11,159 nt of DNA, taken from Phycisphaerae bacterium (GTDB lineage: Bacteria > Planctomycetota > Phycisphaerae > Sedimentisphaerales > Anaerobacaceae). Where the stretch lies: assembly GCA_030667885.1 (NCBI GenBank), contig DAOUVA010000080.1, positions 1 to 11,159 on the forward strand. The letters are read 5' to 3'. Shown piece after piece: positions 6,372 to 11,159 of the stretch; position 1 is the first letter of the stretch, and the number at the start of each line of letters is the position of its first letter. The notes under the pieces are model-generated. The model saw nothing but the letters and a program-made list of their open reading frames with translations. It made no database searches and had not been told where the DNA came from. The translations under genes were made by a program, and so were the position numbers.

Positions 6372-6804
6372 TGACCATGCTTTGTTGCGCCAGAGTTTGA
6401 TAAAGTTAATCAAAACAGAATTTGACCTTATGGTCTGTTTTGAAGCCAGTAACGCCAATCAAGCCCTGGAAACTATGGATAGGCAGGAGTATGACCTGGC
6501 CATTGTGGATATTTCGATGGAAGGTATAAACGGTTTCGAACTTACTGAAATAATGAAATTGCGGAGCCCAAATATGATTATCCTGATACTTTCCATGTAC
6601 GATGGATTGCTTTATACCCAACGTGCGATAAGAGCCGGGGCTTCAGGATATGTTGCAAAATACGAAGCGGCGGAACAGATAATAACGGCAATCCACCAGG
6701 TGCTAAACGGTAAAATTTATGTCAGCAACAACAAGATGCTAAAATTCTTGCCAGAGACGACTTCCATTGTCGATGACAACATAAAAACTAACAACGCAAC
6801 TTGA
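6313..6804 (+). CDS. Receiver-only response regulator, paralogue of the upstream NarL-type regulator
   Basis: A 163-residue protein. I choose the ATG at 6313 because the receiver fold begins shortly after it (KIRIMVVDDHALLRQS) and an AGGGA (6299-6303) lies 9 bases upstream; an earlier ATG at 6259 would add 18 unrelated residues. Acidic residues Asp20-Asp21, phospho-acceptor Asp66 in AIVDIS, Ser94 and Lys116 are all present, so it should be phosphorylatable. It aligns through its whole receiver with the regulator at 4931 (shared VDDH, AIVDIS, RAIRAGA/RALRAGA, GYV and KIYVS/EIYIS). It then ends about 30 residues after the receiver, with no LuxR helix-turn-helix, and the downstream DNA does not encode one in any frame. 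The start lies 59 bases inside the FlgM-like gene, which implies translational coupling. A role as a phosphate sink, or as a protein-interaction switch for the anti-sigma candidate, is inferred. Confidence 0.88.
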   Translation: MKPKAQDGADKNKIRIMVVDDHALLRQSLIKLIKTEFDLMVCFEASNANQALETMDRQEYDLAIVDISMEGINGFELTEIMKLRSPNMIILILSMYDGLLYTQRAIRAGASGYVAKYEAAEQIITAIHQVLNGKIYVSNNKMLKFLPETTSIVDDNIKTNNAT

Positions 6805-6825
6805 AAAATTGAAAGGAGTAAACAG

Positions 6826-6915
6826 ATGATAAGAAGGCTTGTTAAAAAAGCGACGTTCATTTATACCTGCCTGCAGAGAAAATGTGGAATTGCCACTTTT
6901 ACGACAGAAGAATAA
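6826..6915 (+). CDS. Small ORF, 29 residues, basic with two cysteines
   Basis: ATG at 6826 lies 7 bases after GAAAGGAG (6811-6818). The 13-base string AATTGAAAGGAGT around this site (6807-6819) is identical to the one before the FlgM-like gene (6022-6034). The product begins MIRRLVKKATFIYTC and ends FTTEE; Cys15 and Cys20 are present. Its segment FIYTC matches VIYTC at the first repeat of the zinc-ribbon protein downstream, with 12 identical bases (ATTTATACCTGC at 6859-6870 and 7036-7047). It may be a truncated relative of that gene or an independent micro-protein. Function unknown. Confidence 0.42.
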   Translation: MIRRLVKKATFIYTCLQRKCGIATFTTEE

Positions 6916-6975
6916 TGTATTTTTATGGCAATAACACTGTGCAGGATTATTCGTTAGTTGATAAGGAGACCTATT

Positions 6976-7260
6976 ATGGCAAAGACAACGAAAAAAAAGA
7001 AGAAAAGCAAAACCACAAAAGCAAAGAAACCTGTTATTTATACCTGCTCAAGCTGCGGGAAAGTTACAAAAACCCGCTCTCATCTTTGCTCGCCCACTAA
7101 AACCGAACAGGTCTATATTTGTAAACATTGCGGCGCCTCTACCAGCGATCCTCGTCACGTATGCGCACCGATGGTGGCAGAGATGAAGTATTCCTGCAAG
7201 AGCTGTGGAAGAGTTACTCCTTTTAGAGGCGCAGTTTGTCAGCCGAAGGAAATTCGGTAG
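6976..7260 (+). CDS. Triple zinc-ribbon small protein with lysine-rich N terminus
   Basis: A 94-residue protein from the ATG at 6976, supported by AAGGAG (6963-6968) 7 bases upstream; a TTG at 6958 in the same frame would overlap that site and is rejected. Residues 3-18 are almost entirely Lys/Thr (TKKKKKSKTTKAKK). Three tandem repeats of exactly 25 residues follow, each Y-x-C-x2-C-G-x10-C: cysteines 24/27/38, 49/52/63 and 74/77/88. The first two repeats have a His two residues before the third Cys (SHLC, RHVC), which would complete a four-ligand zinc site; the third has Gly-Ala there. The basic tail suggests nucleic-acid or ribosome binding. I know of no named function. It follows the small ORF and receiver gene closely, so it may be in the same transcript. 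Confidence 0.8.
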   Translation: MAKTTKKKKKSKTTKAKKPVIYTCSSCGKVTKTRSHLCSPTKTEQVYICKHCGASTSDPRHVCAPMVAEMKYSCKSCGRVTPFRGAVCQPKEIR

Positions 7261-7282
7261 TTAAACTCGTATTAAACAGTTT

Positions 7283-7311
7283 TTGATAACGAAAGATATT
7301 TACAGCATAAA
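7283..7311 (+). promoter_or_regulatory. Candidate promoter for the redox gene cluster
   Basis: TTGATA at 7283-7288 and CATAAA at 7306-7311 are 17 bases apart, about 47 bases before the MDR gene's ATG. Match to the sigma70 consensus is 5 of 6 and 4 of 6. It would separate the redox cluster from the signalling genes, but no terminator is visible between them. Confidence 0.35.
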
Positions 7312-7357
7312 TTCATTTTTTGACTGATGAAGGCTGGCTCTTGTTGGGGTATTTATT

Positions 7358-8395
7358 ATGAAAGCAGTAGTTATTCAGGAACACGGTGGACTGGAAAAGC
7401 TCAGGATTGAAGAAGTCCCTGAGCCTGAATATTCCGAAGACGAAGTCGTTTTGAAAATCCATTCCGCCGGCCTGAATCATCTGGACATCTGGGTAAGAAA
7501 AGGCAGGGCCGGCCTTGACCTGCCGAAACCGCATATTCCCGGCTCCGACGCCGCAGGTATTGTGGTTGCCGCCGGCGCAAATGTAACAAATGTAACCGTC
7601 GGTGATGAAGTGATTATCAATCCGGGCCTGAGCTGCGGCTGTTGTGAATATTGTAATCGAGGCCAGCAGAGCGAATGTATTTCATTCGGGATTGTTGGTT
7701 TGAGTCGGCAAGGAACATTTGCAGAACTTCTGGCCGTACCATCCCGCAACGTATGGCCAAAACCTTCCCACATGAGTTTTAACGAGGCCGGAGCATTCGT
7801 ATTGTCACACCTTACGGCTTGGCGAATGCTTATGACACGAGCACAGCTTAAACCGGGTCAGACGGTTTTGATACACGGTATCGGTGGCGGCGTTGCTCTT
7901 TCGGCTCTTCAATTTGCGAGGCTCGCAGGCGCAGAAGTAATCGTTACTTCATCATCAGATGAAAAACTGGAACGTGCAGGTCAGATCGGCGCGGACCACA
8001 TAATTAATTACCGAATAGTTGAAGATGTAGCGCAACATGTAAAAGATATTACCTCCGGCAGAGGTGTTGATATAGTTATCGATACGGTCGGCGCGGCCAC
8101 CTGGCCGATAGATTTTTCAGCAGTACGCCGGGGCGGCAAGATAGTCTTATGTGGCGTAACTTCAGATGCACAAGCGGCTACAAATCTACGAGCGTTATAC
8201 TGGAACCAGTTGACAATTCTCGGCTCAACGATGGGTTCGGAAGAGGATTTGCATCAGATGCTCAAGGCAGTTACAAAAGCAAAACTAAAGCCGATCATAG
8301 ACTCAGTGGCAAAGCTGGAAAGCATCAAAGATGCCACAGGCAGGATGGAAACGGGTGAGCAGTTCGGAAAGATTGTTATAGAAGTTTGTAGATAA
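7358..8395 (+). CDS. MDR-family zinc-containing oxidoreductase (quinone oxidoreductase-like)
   Basis: A 345-residue member of the medium-chain dehydrogenase/reductase superfamily, full length for the family. The N-terminal GroES-like domain (about 1-150) contains VGDEVIINPG and the four structural-zinc cysteines Cys93, Cys96, Cys99 and Cys107. The Rossmann domain follows, with HGIGGGVALSAL at 173-184 for NAD(P)H binding. The usual catalytic-zinc residues of alcohol dehydrogenases are absent: the first Cys is Asn40 (GLNHLDIW) and the GHE motif is GSD at 62-64. This points to a zinc-independent reductase of quinone, enone or crotonyl-CoA type that keeps only the structural zinc. Its ribosome-binding site is weak (GGGG at 7346-7349). 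It opens a run of redox genes; the peroxiredoxin-like gene starts 31 bases after its stop. Substrate cannot be told from sequence. Confidence 0.88.
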   Translation: MKAVVIQEHGGLEKLRIEEVPEPEYSEDEVVLKIHSAGLNHLDIWVRKGRAGLDLPKPHIPGSDAAGIVVAAGANVTNVTVGDEVIINPGLSCGCCEYCNRGQQSECISFGIVGLSRQGTFAELLAVPSRNVWPKPSHMSFNEAGAFVLSHLTAWRMLMTRAQLKPGQTVLIHGIGGGVALSALQFARLAGAEVIVTSSSDEKLERAGQIGADHIINYRIVEDVAQHVKDITSGRGVDIVIDTVGAATWPIDFSAVRRGGKIVLCGVTSDAQAATNLRALYWNQLTILGSTMGSEEDLHQMLKAVTKAKLKPIIDSVAKLESIKDATGRMETGEQFGKIVIEVCR

Positions 8396-8426
8396 ACGTA
8401 TTTAATTTAAAATTAAGGAGTTTACG

Positions 8427-8978
8427 ATGACTCTTACAGCTTCAGAAATGCTTCCATTGGGAACATCGGCGCCGGATTTTAATTTGCCCGATACCGAAGG
8501 TAAAATGGTATCCTTAAATGACTTCAGGGAAGCTCAGGCCTTTTTAGTCATCTTTATGTGTAACCATTGTCCGTTCGTGAAACATATTTTGGAAGGCCTC
8601 GTTGCGCTTATTAAGGAATATCAGGCACAAGGGAGCATAGTTGTTGCAATAAATTCAAATGATGCTGCTAATTATCCGGATGACAGCCCGGAGATGATGG
8701 CCAAACTGGCAATAGAAGCTGATTTTACTTTTCCCTATCTTTATGATGAGACCCAGGGAGTCGCAAAAGCGTATCGTGCCGCCTGCACACCGGATTTCTT
8801 TTTGTTCGACAGTAAAAGAACGCTTGTCTATCGAGGTCAGATGGATGACAGCCGGCCGGGCAATGGGATACCTGTTACCGGAGCCGACCTTACAGCGGCG
8901 ATTGATGCTGTTCTCGAAGGAAAGCAGATTTCCCAAGAGCAAAAACCGAGCATAGGCTGCAACATAAAGTGGAAGTAG
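8427..8978 (+). CDS. Thioredoxin-fold peroxiredoxin-like protein (AhpC/TSA, PRX_like1 type)
   Basis: A 183-residue cytoplasmic protein with no signal peptide. AAGGAG (8415-8420) lies 6 bases before the ATG. The thioredoxin fold starts with APDFNLPDTEGK (15-26), and the redox motif is CNHC at 45-48 (MCNHCPFVKH). The cis-proline region is ACTPDFFLFD, with Cys120 and Pro122. The C terminus PSIGCNIKWK (174-183), with Cys178, is characteristic of this subfamily, which occurs widely beside oxidative-stress genes. Both active-site cysteines are present, so thiol-disulfide or peroxide reduction is likely, although a defined substrate is not established for the subfamily. Upstream and downstream neighbours are oxidoreductases on the same strand, consistent with a shared role in redox defence. 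Confidence 0.9.
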   Translation: MTLTASEMLPLGTSAPDFNLPDTEGKMVSLNDFREAQAFLVIFMCNHCPFVKHILEGLVALIKEYQAQGSIVVAINSNDAANYPDDSPEMMAKLAIEADFTFPYLYDETQGVAKAYRAACTPDFFLFDSKRTLVYRGQMDDSRPGNGIPVTGADLTAAIDAVLEGKQISQEQKPSIGCNIKWK

Positions 8979-9087
8979 GGAACAGAGCCGGATTAGTTCT
9001 TAAGGCGACTGATTTCGAGGCTGTTGCGGACGATTTATCGTTGGATAAAAAACTCGCAAACTTTTCAAGCTGAGAAAGGAATAAATT

Positions 9088-9720
9088 ATGAGCAGGCTTT
9101 TATATATCCAGGCTTCTCCAAGAGGCCAAAGGTCACACTCCGTTGCCGTTACCGATGCCTTTATTGAAGCATACGAACAAAAGTACCCGGATGACGAGAT
9201 TGTGATTTTAAACGTATTCGACGCACCGATTCCCAATTTCGACGGGCTGGCAGTGCAGGCTAAATATACAATTCTGCACGGCAAACCGCATTCGCAAGCC
9301 GAACAAGAGGCATGGAAAGAAGTCGAGCAGGTGATTGAGCAGTTTACCTCGGCAGACAAGTACGTCCTCGCGGTTCCGATGTGGAATTTCGGCATTCCCT
9401 ACCGGCTTAAGCAGTACATCGACCTTTTAGTTCAGCCCGGCTATACGTTCAGTTACAGCCCGGAAGCAGGATACCAGGGTCTTGTATCTGGAAAACCAAT
9501 ATTGGCCGTATTCGCCCGTGGTGGCGAATATCCCCCGGGCAGCGAGGCCGAAGCTGTTGACCTGCAAACCAGATATATCGAACTAATATTCGGATTTATG
9601 GGTTTTAAGGACATTCGCTCCGTGGTCGTTGAACCAACATTACAGGGCGGCCCGGATGTCGCCGGAGCCAAACGTCAGGGAGCTATCGAAAAGGTAATAG
9701 AAATAGCCGAAGTTTTTTGA
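9088..9720 (+). CDS. azoR: FMN-dependent NADH-azoreductase / quinone reductase
   Basis: A 210-residue flavodoxin-like protein of the AzoR (formerly AcpD) family, which uses NADH and FMN to reduce quinones and azo compounds by two electrons. Visible motifs are the phosphate-binding loop ASPRGQRSHS (residues 9-18), the flavin contact MWNFGIPYRLKQYIDLL (98-114), GYTFSYSPE (118-126) and the second flavin loop ARGGEYPPG (143-151). Length is close to the usual 200-210. AAAGGA at 9075-9080 lies 7 bases before the ATG. The gap from the peroxiredoxin-like gene is 109 bases, and the next gene starts 13 bases after this stop. The Trp in MWNF, where the E. coli enzyme has Tyr, is a common variation. Together with the MDR gene it suggests quinone or electrophile detoxification. 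Confidence 0.93.
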   Translation: MSRLLYIQASPRGQRSHSVAVTDAFIEAYEQKYPDDEIVILNVFDAPIPNFDGLAVQAKYTILHGKPHSQAEQEAWKEVEQVIEQFTSADKYVLAVPMWNFGIPYRLKQYIDLLVQPGYTFSYSPEAGYQGLVSGKPILAVFARGGEYPPGSEAEAVDLQTRYIELIFGFMGFKDIRSVVVEPTLQGGPDVAGAKRQGAIEKVIEIAEVF

Positions 9721-9733
9721 GCACGATATTAAA

Positions 9734-11159
9734 ATGGCACGAAAGCTTTTTCAGTGGGTTCTTAGTCCTGTTGTTTTTGTATGTCTTACGATAGGGACCT
9801 TTAAGGTAACCGGAGAAAAAAATATACCGACGACAATGGCCGCACATAAATATACCAACAGGCTCATTAAGGAGAACAGTCCGTATCTACTGCAACACGC
9901 TCATAATCCTGTTGACTGGTATCCCTGGGGCGAGGAGGCCTTCGATCGGGCAAAAAAAGAGAACAAACCTGTATTTCTCTCCATCGGCTATTCAACCTGT
10001 CACTGGTGTCATGTGATGGAAAGAGAGAGTTTTGAAAATGAACATATTGCCGGAATAATGAACAAGCATTTCATTTGCATAAAGGTAGATAGAGAACACA
10101 GGCCTGATGTTGACGGGATATATATGAATGCCGTTCAGATGATGACGGGCTCGGGTGGTTGGCCTTTATCGGTTTTTCTTACACCTGACGGCAAGCCCTT
10201 TTACGGCGGAACATATTTCCCGCCGAAAGATATATATGGCCGGCCTGGTTTTGAACGGGTGCTGTTGTCTATTGCTGATGCATGGAAAAACAAGCGGCAG
10301 GAACTGGTCGATTCTTCACAGAAAATAAGCGAAGTTCTGGCAAGCCTGACCGGATCGATTGAAAAAGAGACACTATCGGCGGATATGCTTCAAGCCGGCT
10401 TCGATTATTTCAGGGCAGCTTTCGACGCGGCCAATGGCGGCTTCGGGCCGGCTCCGAAATTCCCCCAACCGACCAACCTTTCAATGCTGCTTTCTTACTG
10501 GCATCGAACAAACGATACGCAGGCCCTGCAAATGGTTGAAAAGACTCTCGATACGATGGCCAAAGGCGGCATATATGACCATATCGGCGGAGGCTTTCAT
10601 CGTTATGCAACCGATGAACGATGGCTTGTTCCGCATTTCGAGAAGATGCTTTACGATCAGGCGCTGCTGAGCAAGGTCTATCTCCAGGCATATCAGGCTA
10701 CCGGGAACAAAAAGTATGCAGCGACAGCGAGGGAGATTTTTGATTATGTCCTGCGGGATATGACCGACCCCAATGGCGGTTTCTATAGCGCCGAAGACGC
10801 CGACAGCGAGGGAGAAGAAGGTACGTTTTATGTCTGGGCCCCAGAGCAAATCAAATCCATATTAGATAAAGACCATGCAGAAATATTTGCAGCTTATTAT
10901 GGCGTTACAAAGAATGGTAATTTCGAAGAAGATAAAACCATCCTGAATATCACAACATCGACGGCACAGTTGGAAAAAAAGTTCCAAAAAGACCATACGG
11001 CAATAATGGATGTTCTGTCAAATGCCCGTTCAAAGATTTTTTATGAGCGGGCAAAAAGAATCCGCCCGCACAGAGACGACAAAATCATCACTGCATGGAA
11101 TGGCCTGATGATTTCTTCAATGGCTTATGGCGGCACCGTTCTGCAGGAAGAAAAATATA
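9734..11159 (+). CDS. DUF255/YyaL-type thioredoxin domain protein, 3' truncated by the window
   Basis: The frame is open from the ATG at 9734 to the window end (475 codons, partial). Residues 1-27 (MARKLFQWVLSPVVFVCLTI and onward) look like a signal peptide or membrane anchor, which is not typical of bacterial YyaL proteins. The family core starts near residue 38 (KYTNRLIKENSPYLLQHAHN). The thioredoxin-like domain carries CHWCH at 89-93, the family hallmark, plus GGWPLSVFLTPDG. The (alpha/alpha)6-barrel portion follows, with GGFHRYATDERW, HFEKMLYDQALL near residue 300, DADSEGEEGTFYVW and DDKIITAWNGLM. Full-length homologues are about 600-700 residues, so roughly a third is missing. No clear Shine-Dalgarno precedes 9734; with only 13 bases after the azoR stop, reinitiation is plausible. 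The alternative ATG at 9836 lacks a site as well and would remove the export signal. Biochemical role of the family is unsettled. Confidence 0.9.
   Translation, partial: MARKLFQWVLSPVVFVCLTIGTFKVTGEKNIPTTMAAHKYTNRLIKENSPYLLQHAHNPVDWYPWGEEAFDRAKKENKPVFLSIGYSTCHWCHVMERESFENEHIAGIMNKHFICIKVDREHRPDVDGIYMNAVQMMTGSGGWPLSVFLTPDGKPFYGGTYFPPKDIYGRPGFERVLLSIADAWKNKRQELVDSSQKISEVLASLTGSIEKETLSADMLQAGFDYFRAAFDAANGGFGPAPKFPQPTNLSMLLSYWHRTNDTQALQMVEKTLDTMAKGGIYDHIGGGFHRYATDERWLVPHFEKMLYDQALLSKVYLQAYQATGNKKYAATAREIFDYVLRDMTDPNGGFYSAEDADSEGEEGTFYVWAPEQIKSILDKDHAEIFAAYYGVTKNGNFEEDKTILNITTSTAQLEKKFQKDHTAIMDVLSNARSKIFYERAKRIRPHRDDKIITAWNGLMISSMAYGGTVLQEEKY

Noticed and set aside
6991..6998. A8 tract in the zinc-ribbon gene as a programmed frameshift site
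   Set aside because: The zero frame gives a complete three-repeat protein, and the lysine codons explain the run; no evidence that an alternative frame is used.
8969..9073. 34-codon GTG-started frame between the peroxiredoxin-like gene and azoR, with protein-like composition
   Set aside because: No ribosome-binding site of its own and a non-ATG start inside the preceding gene; could be a decayed fragment, but too short to support.

Overview
The window looks like chromosomal DNA from a planctomycete, probably of the Phycisphaerae/Sedimentisphaerales type. That placement is an inference. It rests on a degenerate AAACAAACCCAAT-rich repeat tract at about 432-899 of a kind I associate with such genomes, on a soluble MEDS/GAF/PAS histidine kinase, and on a small three-repeat zinc-ribbon protein. 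No rRNA, tRNA, CRISPR array, transposase or integrase is visible. Every supported gene is on the + strand.

Layout. Positions 1-135 hold an open frame that may be the 3' end of an upstream gene. Positions 136-431 hold no gene I can support. Positions 432-899 are a diverged repeat tract that happens to be open. Position 953 starts a small, possibly exported protein with an Ig/cadherin-like character. The 343-base gap 1427-1769 carries a good sigma70-like promoter and two perfect inverted repeats, and leads into a two-component operon: a 1046-residue soluble histidine kinase (1770-4910) and, 20 bases later, a NarL-type response regulator (4931-5620).

Positions 5621-6038 form a hairpin-rich leader containing a 16-codon ORF with a strong ribosome-binding site. 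It precedes a second signalling cluster: a FlgM-like anti-sigma candidate (6039-6371), a receiver-only paralogue of the upstream regulator whose start lies 59 bases inside the FlgM-like gene (6313-6804), a 29-codon ORF (6826-6915) and a triple zinc-ribbon protein (6976-7260).

From 7358 on, a redox/detoxification cluster follows: an MDR-family oxidoreductase, a peroxiredoxin-like thioredoxin-fold protein, an AzoR-type FMN NADH reductase, and the first 475 codons of a DUF255/YyaL thioredoxin-domain protein that runs off the window.

How it may work together. The kinase and full-length regulator are a conventional pair: sensing in the cytoplasm, output through a LuxR-type helix-turn-helix. The receiver-only paralogue keeps all phosphorylation residues but has no DNA-binding domain, and it is translationally entangled with an anti-sigma candidate. 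I infer that it may act as a phosphate sink, or as a switch connecting kinase activity to sigma-factor release. The redox genes downstream may be a separate operon (candidate promoter 7283-7311); a link to the signalling genes is only positional.
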